A DNA stretch of 64,000 bases from Cellvibrio japonicus Ueda107. Lineage in GTDB: Bacteria; Pseudomonadota; Gammaproteobacteria; Pseudomonadales; Cellvibrionaceae. The translations under genes were made by a program, and so were the position numbers. Location: positions 496,001 through 560,000 of the forward strand of contig NC_010995.1 in assembly GCF_000019225.1 (NCBI RefSeq), written 5' to 3'. Positions 27,156-35,283 of the stretch are shown here, one piece after another (positions within the stretch are counted from its first letter, which is position 1; each line of letters starts with the position of its first letter). Under the pieces are notes generated by a model. The model ran no database searches. It saw nothing but the letters and a program-made list of their open reading frames with translations, and had not been told where the DNA came from.

Positions 27156-28558
27156 GGCAACACCTCCCGCGCATTTTGATCCGGGTCAGGCGTTTGTCCG
27201 GGAGGTTCTTCTGTCGCAGCGTCATCAAGGGGGACGGCTTCATCGAGAGGCGCTGTGGTCGGGGCCTTATCGAGTCCGGCAAGAAAGGCTTCTGCCAGCC
27301 GTACACCGTTATCAAAAGATACCCCGAGGATATTGATCATACTTTGCAGGTTTTTCGCAGGGTCATCGGTGCTGGCAGTAATCAGGGTGAAGTCATAGAG
27401 CCCGGGAAATTGGTGATAGGCCTCACTACACACCAGCGCGCGTACCGGCAATTGGTTGGTACGTACAAAGCTTTCATAGCAGGCGGCGGGGGTGATGGTG
27501 TCGCTCTTGGCGGTGCTGTAAACCTGGCTGCCAAACTCACTGCTGACCAGCCGGCTGAACTGCATGGCATTGAGCTTTTTGCTGTGCAGGTATTTGTGGC
27601 GCAGGGTGATATGGCCCGTCTGCAAATCGCCGGAGACGAAAATTTCCGACTCCATTGAGCAGTGGATACTCGCACTGGAATAGCCCTTGTTACTGTTATT
27701 GGAGCCGCCCCAGCAGCGCACCTGGTCGGATTCGCGCACGGGCACCTGGTAGCTGCCCAGGCGCTTCAGGGTAAACGGCTTCTCCAGCAATTTATCGACC
27801 ATGATTGTTTGGTGCTGGAGCAATTGCTCGCCAATGATCGGCTCAAAATCCTTGGGTGGAACCATGTCTTCGCTGACCTTCGCCAGCAGCGCTTGCACAT
27901 AGCTTGCCGGTACCAGGAAACTCACCAGCTCGCCATCGCGGCGATGGGCAACATTCACGCCGGCGAGTTCGCCACTGGCAGTGATATTGGGGCCGCCACT
28001 CATGCCCGGATTCACCGGGCCGGTAAACATCAGTTGGTCGGAAAAACCGCGACTGCTGATGCCGTTATAGGTGCCTTCGGTAATGGTAAAGCCCAGGTCG
28101 AGCGGATTGCCCAGGGAGTAAAGCCGCTCGCCCTGGTCGAGCTTGGCGAGATCGCCCTGAGGCGGTATATGGAAAAAGCCACTGCCGCGGCGATCCACCC
28201 GCACAACAGCGAGATCATGCAGCACATCGACGGCCAGCAATTCAATGCTGCCGCTGTTGCCATCGGTGGTTTTGTATTGGCCCAGGTAAGTTTCCGGTTC
28301 CAGGGCAATCTGCGAGACCACGTGGTAGTTGGTGACCACCAGGTTTGAGGTGCCGATCAAAAAGCCGGAGCCAACCGACGACTGGCTATCCCCATTTTTC
28401 AGCAGTACCCGCAATTGCAACAGGTCGTATTGGGCCGTGGCATAGAGTTGTTGGGCCGCCGAAGACGGGGGTTCACTGGAGGAGGCTACATCTTGTGCCA
28501 GGGTGAACTGGCAGGTGCTGGCCAGCAGGCCGGCAAGTGCGAGGTGCTTAATCTTCAT
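27152..28558 (-). CDS. Exported trypsin-like serine protease
   Basis: A 468-residue protein from the ATG complementary to 28556-28558, chosen because ctaagga lies 7 bases upstream and the signal peptide MKIKHLALAGLLAS starts there; the frame runs nine codons further. An S1C/trypsin fold shows the triad His79 (VTNYHVVS), Asp115 (LHDLAVVRV) and Ser187 (NPGMSGGPN). About 230 residues follow the protease domain without a recognisable PDZ; they have several cysteines and match no family I know. The protein should be periplasmic. It is translationally coupled to the membrane FHA gene. It could be a regulated or scaffold protease rather than a general DegP. Confidence 0.85.
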   Translation of the reverse strand: MKIKHLALAGLLASTCQFTLAQDVASSSEPPSSAAQQLYATAQYDLLQLRVLLKNGDSQSSVGSGFLIGTSNLVVTNYHVVSQIALEPETYLGQYKTTDGNSGSIELLAVDVLHDLAVVRVDRRGSGFFHIPPQGDLAKLDQGERLYSLGNPLDLGFTITEGTYNGISSRGFSDQLMFTGPVNPGMSGGPNITASGELAGVNVAHRRDGELVSFLVPASYVQALLAKVSEDMVPPKDFEPIIGEQLLQHQTIMVDKLLEKPFTLKRLGSYQVPVRESDQVRCWGGSNNSNKGYSSASIHCSMESEIFVSGDLQTGHITLRHKYLHSKKLNAMQFSRLVSSEFGSQVYSTAKSDTITPAACYESFVRTNQLPVRALVCSEAYHQFPGLYDFTLITASTDDPAKNLQSMINILGVSFDNGVRLAEAFLAGLDKAPTTAPLDEAVPLDDAATEEPPGQTPDPDQNAREVLP

Positions 28559-28651
28559 GAAGATCCTTAGGAAATCCCGGTGCAATACCGGCGCCTCAAA
28601 CAGGTGCGCCGGGTAATCAGTACGTCATCTTAGTCGTAAAAGCGGTTTTCG

Positions 28652-29410
28652 TCATAGACCGTTGCTCTCTCCTGGCGCGGGTGTGCGCGCCAGGGCCCAG
28701 ATATCGACACGGGCAGCACCGGCCCTGACCAGCAATTCACTCAGGCAGCGGGCGGTAGCGCTGGTGGTGACCACATCATCGACCAGGGCGAGGTGTTTGC
28801 CTTGGATAGCCGGGCACCGTTTGGGTTCCTGGGCAAATGCGCGGCGCAGATTGCGCAGGCGCTCCTGGCGGTTCAGCCCTTTCTGGCTGTGGGTGTGCTG
28901 CAACCGGGTACAAATCGGTAGTACCGCAATACCCAGGGCTTGGCCAAGCTGTCGGCTCAGCAAGCTGGCCTGGTTAAAGCCGCGTTGCCAGCGGCGGCGC
29001 CAGTGCAGGGGAACCGGCACTAGCAGGTCCGGGCGCAGGCGAGGGTCGGTTTCCAGGCGCTGCCGGATGTGCTGGAGCAGCAACTTGCCCAGGCATCTCC
29101 CGGCACTGGGCTGCTGCTGGTATTTGAAGCGATGGATCAGGGCATCCAGTGGATAGGCATAGCGATAGGGAATAATACTCGCCGTAAAGCTGGCAGGTTC
29201 AGCCAGGCATTGGCCGCAAAAGTAGGCCGTGGAAGCGAGGGGCAAACTGCAGCAGTGGCAGCGGTAACTGTCGAGCAATGGCAGTGACTGCACACAGGTC
29301 TGGCACAGCAGGGTGGTGTCGGTTGTGGTATCCAGGTCGCCATCGCACAGCAGGCAGGGGCATGGCAGCAGGTGATCCAGCAAGCGGGTTAGCCAGGGTG
29401 AAGTTGTCAT
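28652..29410 (-). CDS. comF: ComF-family phosphoribosyltransferase-like protein
   Basis: A 252-residue protein with an N-terminal double zinc-ribbon (CPCLLC, CQTC, CHCC and CGQC pairs within the first 75 residues) and a C-terminal type I PRTase fold with the PRPP loop LALVDDVVTTSAT. ComF/GntX proteins take part in DNA uptake in competent bacteria or in gluconate/carbon metabolism; the reaction is not known. Lying head to head with bioB is a conserved Pseudomonas-type arrangement. Confidence 0.9.
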   Translation of the reverse strand: MTTSPWLTRLLDHLLPCPCLLCDGDLDTTTDTTLLCQTCVQSLPLLDSYRCHCCSLPLASTAYFCGQCLAEPASFTASIIPYRYAYPLDALIHRFKYQQQPSAGRCLGKLLLQHIRQRLETDPRLRPDLLVPVPLHWRRRWQRGFNQASLLSRQLGQALGIAVLPICTRLQHTHSQKGLNRQERLRNLRRAFAQEPKRCPAIQGKHLALVDDVVTTSATARCLSELLVRAGAARVDIWALARTPAPGESNGL

Positions 29411-29429
29411 CAGTTATATCCTTTAACTG
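29411..29429 (-). promoter_or_regulatory. Small inverted repeat around the comF ribosome site
   Basis: On the minus strand cagtta-aaggata-taactg ends directly at the comF ATG, placing the aagga Shine-Dalgarno in the loop of a 6-bp A/T-rich stem. The stem is weak; a regulatory role is speculative. Confidence 0.3.
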
Positions 29430-29550
29430 TGTGAAATATAGCGCCCGCCAGTGTGCCATTACTGCCGGGTTGGCGGAATCCCTGCTGTATGGAACTCCGC
29501 AGGGGATATGTGTTTTTTTAGAAGTAGTAAACCACAACTCATCTTTCAGG

Positions 29551-29578
29551 TTGACAGCTTGGGCCGCTCGGTTAAGAT
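29551..29578 (+). promoter_or_regulatory. Candidate sigma-70 promoter of the bio operon
   Basis: A perfect -35 ttgaca and a -10-like taagat are separated by 16 bases, 34 bases before the bioB ATG. No BirA-type operator palindrome overlaps it. Confidence 0.65.
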
Positions 29579-29611
29579 GCGGTCATTGTGCCTTTTCTCT
29601 GGATGCCTGTT

Positions 29612-30688
29612 ATGAACGCCAGTTTTGCTCCTTCCTCTTCTTTTGTGGCTGGCCTGCGCCACGATTGGTCGCGCGCCGAAATCAAAGCTCTGTTTGAGCT
29701 GCCCTTCAGCGACCTGATGTTCCAGGCCCAGAGTGTTCATCGCGCCTGGTTCAATCCCAATGAAGTGCAAGTCAGTACCCTTTGCTCCATTAAAACCGGC
29801 GCTTGCCCGGAAGACTGCGCCTACTGCCCGCAATCGGCTCGCTATGACACAGGTCTGGAAAAAGAAAAGCTGATGGCGGTGGAAAAGGTGATCGAAGAGG
29901 CCCGTGCCGCCAAGGCCAGCGGTGCCACCCGTTTTTGTATGGGCGCCGCCTGGCGCTCGCCCAAGGGCAAAGACATGCCCTATGTCACCGCCATGGTAAA
30001 AGGCGTGAAGTCCCTGGGTATGGAAACCTGTATGACCCTGGGGATGCTGAGTGAAGCCCAGGCGCAGGATCTGGCTGATGCCGGCCTCGACTACTACAAC
30101 CACAATCTGGATACCTCTCCCGAGTACTACGGCGAAATCATCACCACCCGTACCTATCAGGATCGTCTGGAGACCCTCGACAACGTGCGCAAGGCGGGTA
30201 TGAAAGTCTGCTGTGGCGGCATTGTGGGCATGGGCGAAGAGGTGCTTGACCGCGCTGGCCTGCTGCAACAGCTCGCTAATATGGCCGAACACCCGGAATC
30301 TGTACCCATCAACATGCTGGTAAAAGTGGGCGGCACACCGCTTGAACGCGAGGCGGACCTTGACCCTATCGACTTTATTCGCACCATTGCGGTGGCGCGT
30401 ATCCTGATGCCCAAATCCCATGTGCGCCTGTCGGCCGGGCGCGAGCAAATGAACGAGCAAACCCAGGCACTGGCATTTCTGGCCGGTGCCAACTCGATTT
30501 TCTACGGCGAAAAGCTGCTCACCACCCCCAATCCCGAAGCCAACAAGGACATGCAGTTGTTTAACAAGCTGGGCATCAAGCCCGAAGCTTATGACGTGCA
30601 TGAAACCGAAGAGGAACAGGAGGCCGCGCTGGTACACCAGCTGGAAGAAGCCAAGCTGGACGCATTCTTCTACAACGCTGCACGTTAA
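29612..30688 (+). CDS. bioB: Biotin synthase
   Basis: A 358-residue radical-SAM enzyme from ATG 29612 (MNASFAPSS); GTG 29588 and ATG 29603 upstream are less likely. The radical-SAM motif is GACPEDCAYC (CxxxCxxC), and the conserved YYNHNLDTS, CCGGIVGMGE and RLSAGREQM segments are present. It inserts sulphur into dethiobiotin, the last step of biotin synthesis, using 4Fe-4S and 2Fe-2S clusters. It is the first gene of bioB-bioF-bioHC-bioD; bioA is not in the window. Confidence 0.98.
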   Translation: MNASFAPSSSFVAGLRHDWSRAEIKALFELPFSDLMFQAQSVHRAWFNPNEVQVSTLCSIKTGACPEDCAYCPQSARYDTGLEKEKLMAVEKVIEEARAAKASGATRFCMGAAWRSPKGKDMPYVTAMVKGVKSLGMETCMTLGMLSEAQAQDLADAGLDYYNHNLDTSPEYYGEIITTRTYQDRLETLDNVRKAGMKVCCGGIVGMGEEVLDRAGLLQQLANMAEHPESVPINMLVKVGGTPLEREADLDPIDFIRTIAVARILMPKSHVRLSAGREQMNEQTQALAFLAGANSIFYGEKLLTTPNPEANKDMQLFNKLGIKPEAYDVHETEEEQEAALVHQLEEAKLDAFFYNAAR

Positions 30689-30726
30689 TCACGATCCCCT
30701 GGCGGGCGAACCCCGCCCCTGTGCCC

Positions 30727-31923
30727 ATGCCTTCACATCTTGACCAAACCCTGGCTGCGGCGCTCAGCGAGCGCCGCGCCCAGTACCGCTATCGCCAGCG
30801 CAAGTTGCTGCAGTCGCCGCAAACACCCGAATTGGTGGTGGACGGTAAAACCTATCTCGCTTTTTGCAGTAACGACTACCTGGGATTGGCCAACCACCCG
30901 CAGGTCATTGCCGCACAGCAACAGGCCGCTGCCCGCTGGGGTGCCGGCAGTGGCGCCTCCCATTTGGTGGCGGGCCACACCCAGGAACATCACGCTTTGG
31001 AAGAAGAGCTGGCTGCGTTTACCGGGCGCCAGCGCGCGCTGTTATTTTCCACCGGCTACATGGCTAACCTGGGGGTGATCAGCACCTTGGTAGGCCAGGG
31101 TGACGGGGTGTTTGAAGATCGCCTCAACCACGCCTCGCTGCTCGATGGCGGCCTGCTCAGCGGCGCCCGTTTCCAGCGTTTTCTGCACAGCGATATCAAT
31201 AACCTGCAAGCGCGCCTGCGCAAAACCGATGCCGCGCGCAAACTGGTGGTAGTGGATGGTGTATTCAGCATGGACGGCGACTGCGCACCCCTGCCGCAAC
31301 TCGCGCAGGTATGCGCACAAGAAAACGCCTGGCTGATGGTGGATGATGCCCACGGTTTTGGGGTGTTGGGTGAAACTGGCGCGGGTACCTGCGAGCACTT
31401 CGGCCTGGACCAGCAGCAGGTGCCGGTTTTAATGGGCACCCTGGGCAAGGCCTTGGGCAGTTTCGGTGCCTTTGTGGCCGGTAGCGAAACCCTCATTGAA
31501 ACCCTGATCAATTTTGCCCGTCCCTACATATACACTACCGCCATGCCGCCCCCGGTAGCTGCCGCCACCCGCGCCAGTTTGCGTTTGGTGCAAAGCGAAG
31601 CCTGGCGCCGCACCCATGTACAGCAGTTGATCGCCCAGTTTCGCAACGGTGCCCAGGACTTGGGACTGCAATTGATGGATTCCTTTTCCCCGGTGCAGCC
31701 CCTGTTGGTAGGTAGCGAGGCCAAAGCCCTTGCCATTGCCGAAGCCCTTGCCCACCGCGGTATTTTGATTATCGCCATTCGCCCGCCCACGGTGCCGGTT
31801 GGCAGTTCCCGTTTGCGCATTACCCTGAGCGCCGCCCACACCGAAGCACAGGTGGCGCAGTTGCTGGATGTACTGGGCGAGGTGATGAATAGCACCGCGA
31901 TTCGGGGCCTGGCCGATGACTAG
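30727..31923 (+). CDS. bioF: 8-amino-7-oxononanoate synthase
   Basis: A 398-residue PLP enzyme from ATG 30727 (a GTG two codons earlier is possible). Seen: the YLAFCSNDYLGLANHP opening, GSGASHLVAGHTQEHHALE, the VDDAHGFGVLGETGAG PLP site and the Schiff-base lysine in GTLGKALGSFGAF. It condenses pimeloyl-ACP with alanine. Its end overlaps bioHC by eight bases, indicating translational coupling. Confidence 0.97.
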   Translation: MPSHLDQTLAAALSERRAQYRYRQRKLLQSPQTPELVVDGKTYLAFCSNDYLGLANHPQVIAAQQQAAARWGAGSGASHLVAGHTQEHHALEEELAAFTGRQRALLFSTGYMANLGVISTLVGQGDGVFEDRLNHASLLDGGLLSGARFQRFLHSDINNLQARLRKTDAARKLVVVDGVFSMDGDCAPLPQLAQVCAQENAWLMVDDAHGFGVLGETGAGTCEHFGLDQQQVPVLMGTLGKALGSFGAFVAGSETLIETLINFARPYIYTTAMPPPVAAATRASLRLVQSEAWRRTHVQQLIAQFRNGAQDLGLQLMDSFSPVQPLLVGSEAKALAIAEALAHRGILIIAIRPPTVPVGSSRLRITLSAAHTEAQVAQLLDVLGEVMNSTAIRGLADD

Positions 31924-33424
31924 ACCTGTGCTGGTGTTAGTGCACGGCTGGGGTTGCGATAGCCGCACCTGGCAGCCGGTGCTGGACGGATTGCGCGAAC
32001 TGGTACCGGTGCAGTTGGTTGACCTGCCCGGTTTTGGCAATACGCCTGCTTTGGAAACCTTTTCCCTGCCTGCTGTGTTGGCCGCTATCGAGTCGCAACT
32101 GCCGGAGCGTTGTGTGCTGTTGGGCTGGTCGCTGGGCGCTATGTTGGCGGTGCAATTGGCCGCCCGTTTGCCACAGCAGGTGCTGGGGGTTATTTCGCTC
32201 GCTGCCAATGCGCGTTTTGTGGCGAGCGATGATTACCCTCATGCCATGGCACCGGATGTCAATCGCCAATTTAACAGCCGCTTTGCCGAGCAGCCCCAGG
32301 CGGCGCTAAAAATGTTCACCGGCCTGCTCGCCCAGGGCGATGTGCAAGAGCGGGCACTGCTCAAACAACTGCGCACACAGGTGCCGGATGCCATCAACCA
32401 TAACTGGGCGCAAGCGCTGCAATTGCTGGCCGAGCTGGATAACCGCGCTGCCTTGGTGCAGCTATCGCAGCCGCTGTTGCACCTGTTGGCCGAACAGGAT
32501 GCCCTGGTGCCGATAGCGGCCGCAGAATCTCTGCGCGGACTCAATAGCCAGCATCAAATACACGTGATTGCCGGCAGTGCTCACGCCGTGCACTGGAGCC
32601 AGCCTCAACAGCTGATCTCTGCGGTACAGGATTTTTATGAAACACTGGCGACGGCCGTGGATAAAAAGCGCGTTGCCCAATCCTTTGGCAAGGCGGCAGC
32701 CACCTACGATTCGGTGGCCGGTTTGCAGCGCGCCGTGGGTGCACAATTGCTGGATTATCTGCCCGCTCAGCTCGACCGCACCAGGCTGTTGGATATTGGC
32801 AGTGGCACGGGGTTTTTTACGGCACAGTTGGCGACGCGCGGCGCTGAGGTGATCGCGCTGGACATCGCCCAGGGCATGCTCGACTTCGCCCGCCAGCAAC
32901 ATCCACAGGCTGCCGATTGGGTCTGTGGTGATGCAGAAAACTTGCCCTTCGCTCAATCCAGTGTGGACTTTATATTTTCCAGCCTGGTGATTCAGTGGTG
33001 CGCCAGGGTCCCCCAGCTAATGCAGGAGTTGGCGCGTGTGCTCAAGCCCGGCGGCAGGGCCTATATCAGCACTCTGGGACCGGGTACTTTGGTGGAGTTG
33101 AAGCGCGCCTGGCAGCAGGTGGATAACTATGTACACGTCAATCGCTTTGTCGGGCGTACCAGCCTGGAGCAGGCGGTACAACAGGCGGGCATGCAGTGCC
33201 TGGCGTTTGTTGAATCCACGCGCCGGCTTTACTTTTCGCGTCTGCGCGACCTCACCCATGAGCTAAAAGCGTTGGGCGCACACAATATCAACCCCGGTCA
33301 GGCGCAAGGGCTTACCGGGCGCCAGCGTTTGCAGGCCTTTAGCCTGGCTTACGAGCGCGAGCGCAGTCCTCAGGGGCTGCCCGCCAGTTACGAAGTTTAT
33401 TACCTGGTATTGTGCAAGCCTTGA
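31916..33424 (+). CDS. bioHC: Bifunctional BioH-BioC fusion (pimeloyl-ester esterase / malonyl-ACP methyltransferase)
   Basis: A 502-residue fusion. Residues 1-245 are an alpha/beta hydrolase like BioH: VLVHGWGCDS, nucleophile Ser72 in GWSLG, Asp195 in EQDALVP and His223 in GSAHAVH. Residues 250-502 are a class I SAM methyltransferase like BioC: SFGKAAATYDSVAGLQR, motif I LLDIGSGTG (291-299), VCGDAENLPF and ARVLKPGGRAYIST. BioC methylates malonyl-ACP to start pimelate synthesis and BioH removes the methyl group at the end, so one polypeptide holds the first and last steps. Such BioHC fusions are known in Saccharophagus and Teredinibacter, supporting the taxonomic guess. All catalytic residues I checked are present. 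Confidence 0.95.
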   Translation: MTRPVLVLVHGWGCDSRTWQPVLDGLRELVPVQLVDLPGFGNTPALETFSLPAVLAAIESQLPERCVLLGWSLGAMLAVQLAARLPQQVLGVISLAANARFVASDDYPHAMAPDVNRQFNSRFAEQPQAALKMFTGLLAQGDVQERALLKQLRTQVPDAINHNWAQALQLLAELDNRAALVQLSQPLLHLLAEQDALVPIAAAESLRGLNSQHQIHVIAGSAHAVHWSQPQQLISAVQDFYETLATAVDKKRVAQSFGKAAATYDSVAGLQRAVGAQLLDYLPAQLDRTRLLDIGSGTGFFTAQLATRGAEVIALDIAQGMLDFARQQHPQAADWVCGDAENLPFAQSSVDFIFSSLVIQWCARVPQLMQELARVLKPGGRAYISTLGPGTLVELKRAWQQVDNYVHVNRFVGRTSLEQAVQQAGMQCLAFVESTRRLYFSRLRDLTHELKALGAHNINPGQAQGLTGRQRLQAFSLAYERERSPQGLPASYEVYYLVLCKP

Positions 33425-33443
33425 TGGCCCGGATTGGCAGGAT

Positions 33444-34130
33444 ATGAGCAAGAAAGCCTTTTTTATTACTGGTACCGACACAGACGCTGGCAAAACCCTG
33501 GTGGCCACAGGCCTCCTGGCCGCTGCGCGCCTGCGCGGACTAAGCACCCTGGGGTTAAAGCCGGTGGCGGCGGGTTGCACGCGTACCGAGCAGGGATTGC
33601 GCAACAGCGATGCCCTGGCATTGCAGGCGCAAAGCACCCTTCCTGTAGTTTACGAGCAGGTAAACCCCGTTGCACTGGAAGCTGCTATCGCCCCCCATAT
33701 CGCGGCGCTGCAGGAAAAGCGCAGCCTGAGCGCCGATCGCCTGGCCGGTTTTTGTCGCAGCAGCTTGCGCCAGGCCGATTTCACCCTGGTGGAAGGGGCT
33801 GGCGGCTGGCGCGTCCCCCTCAATCCCAGTGAAACTCTGGCCAACCTGGCGCAACTGCTACGCTTGCCGGTGGTATTAGTGGTCGGTATGCGCCTGGGAT
33901 GCATCAACCATGCGCTGCTCACGGTGGAAGCCATCCGCAACGATGGACTGCCACTGGTTGGGTGGGTGGCTAATGTACTGGACGCAGATATGCCGGTATT
34001 GGAGGAGAATATTGCCAGCCTGGCCCAGCGTATTCCTGCTCCCTGCCTGGGGGTGGTGCCGCGCCTGTCGATGGCCTCCGCCGACGCGGCGTCGGCCCAT
34101 CTCGACCTGACCCCATTGCTGGACGCATGA
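33444..34130 (+). CDS. bioD: Dethiobiotin synthetase
   Basis: A 228-residue P-loop enzyme with TGTDTDAGKTLV near residue 10, GLKPVAAGC, and VEGAGGWRVPLN. It carboxylates diaminopelargonate to dethiobiotin using ATP. It follows bioHC by 19 bp and overlaps the next gene by four bases (ATGA), so the bio transcript probably continues into the DUF2459 gene. Confidence 0.97.
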   Translation: MSKKAFFITGTDTDAGKTLVATGLLAAARLRGLSTLGLKPVAAGCTRTEQGLRNSDALALQAQSTLPVVYEQVNPVALEAAIAPHIAALQEKRSLSADRLAGFCRSSLRQADFTLVEGAGGWRVPLNPSETLANLAQLLRLPVVLVVGMRLGCINHALLTVEAIRNDGLPLVGWVANVLDADMPVLEENIASLAQRIPAPCLGVVPRLSMASADAASAHLDLTPLLDA

Positions 34131-34831
34131 TCATGGAGATCGTTGCCAGGTTGCGCGCCGGCTTAGGGGTCTGTGTACTGGTGCTGCTCCTGTCCGGTTG
34201 CGTCAGCTCACCGCGTGAAGCCGATGTTCCCCTGCGCGATACTCAACACGTTATCTATTTCATTTATCAGGGGTGGCACACCAGCCTGTTGTTGGAGGCG
34301 GAGCCTGTGCGTCGCTACAGTCGCCATTTGCAGGCAGATGTAGTGGGGCAGGATTATGTACGTATCGGTTGGGGTGATGGTGATTACTTCACCGGCAAAA
34401 GCAAGTCCATGGGTACGGCCACCCGTGCGTTATTTGTCTCCGATTATTCAGCGGTACAGGTGCTGACGTACCGGCAGTCACCATTGGCGCATATCCCGTC
34501 GGAAACGCGGGTTCCCCTGGCCATTACTGAACGATCCTTCAAGCGTTTGGTGCGTTATCTCGACAGCGCTTTCGCATTGGACGCACAGCGACAATTGATA
34601 CGCTTACCCGCTTACGAGGAAAATACCGGGACCTTTTACCGGGCTGAGCAACATTACAGTCTTTTCAGTAACTGCAACACCTGGAGTGGGCGTGCGCTCC
34701 AGGCGGCAGGGCTGCCCGTGCGCAGCCGGCTCCATCTCACGGCGCAGAGTGTTTTTGAGCAGGCCCGCACAATCTCGCGCATCCAAATGGCCCATGGCCT
34801 GGTGCCAGCGGCGTCAAATCCGGGGTTATAA
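34127..34831 (+). CDS. DUF2459 (TIGR02117-like) lipoprotein
   Basis: A 234-residue predicted lipoprotein (lipobox LLSGC about residue 25). It shows the family blocks IYQGWHTSLLLEAEP, RIGWGDGDYFTG and FSNCNTWSGRALQAAG; the Cys/His pattern suggests an NlpC/P60-like or transglutaminase-like fold, which is inference. It overlaps bioD by four bases, so it is cotranscribed and coupled with biotin synthesis genes although no biotin role is known for the family. An alternative start is the ATG two codons in. Confidence 0.8.
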   Translation: MIMEIVARLRAGLGVCVLVLLLSGCVSSPREADVPLRDTQHVIYFIYQGWHTSLLLEAEPVRRYSRHLQADVVGQDYVRIGWGDGDYFTGKSKSMGTATRALFVSDYSAVQVLTYRQSPLAHIPSETRVPLAITERSFKRLVRYLDSAFALDAQRQLIRLPAYEENTGTFYRAEQHYSLFSNCNTWSGRALQAAGLPVRSRLHLTAQSVFEQARTISRIQMAHGLVPAASNPGL

Positions 34832-34870
34832 CCTGTTATTTTTTAAACCTAACTTGTCTTAAAAGCGGCA

Positions 34871-34897
34871 AGCCGGGCGGCAATTCCGGCTGTTTTT
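34871..34897 (+). terminator. Probable terminator after the bio operon
   Basis: agccgg / ccggct (34871-34876, 34886-34891) with a 9-base loop followed by gtttttt. The stem is short but GC-rich. Confidence 0.6.
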
Positions 34898-35003
34898 TGT
34901 GCGCATATGGGCTTACACTTCCAGAAATAGTGGGAAAGTGTTTTTTATGACCTGCTTTCCCAGCAGAATCAAATGCTTAATGCATGGTTAGAGAGGTTTC
35001 GCG

Positions 35004-35270
35004 ATGGACGTAGGTTCAGTGGTTAACCAGGGCCTGATTGGTATGCAAACCAGTCAGGCTTCTATGTTGCAATCTGCCCAGCAGATAGCGCGCGCGGGTA
35101 CTGCCCAGCCAACGCCGGCAAACCAGCCAGCACCCCAGGCCAGCCAGGAGCAGGACCTGGTTGAGCCGCTGGTGAATTTGCGGGTGCAGGCCCAGGTATT
35201 TGATGCCAATGCCAAGGTAGTGAAAACTGCCGAAGAAACTATTGGCACCCTGCTGGATGTGAAAGCCTGA
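35004..35270 (+). CDS. Small protein resembling a flagellar rod/hook C-terminus
   Basis: An 88-residue protein. The first half has MQTSQASMLQSAQQIARAG and a Pro/Gln/Ala-rich stretch; the second half, LVNLRVQAQVFDANAKVVK followed by TAEETIGTLLDVKA, resembles the C-terminal helix of rod and hook proteins such as FlgC and FlgE. No other flagellar gene is nearby, so it may be a reduced relative that uses the helix for self-assembly or docking. The next gene starts 13 bp later. Function unknown; a real gene is supported by codon pattern and the family-like motif. Confidence 0.75.
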   Translation: MDVGSVVNQGLIGMQTSQASMLQSAQQIARAGTAQPTPANQPAPQASQEQDLVEPLVNLRVQAQVFDANAKVVKTAEETIGTLLDVKA

Positions 35271-35283
35271 TTGGAGTGATGCT

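Noticed and set aside
29461..29515. Near-palindrome atccctgc...gcaggggat before bioB as a BirA operator
   Set aside because: It lacks the BirA half-site sequence, has an unpaired base, and lies upstream of the candidate promoter.
29546..30637. 363-codon open frame antisense to bioB
   Set aside because: It mirrors bioB codon bias, has no family-like sequence, and bioB is certain.
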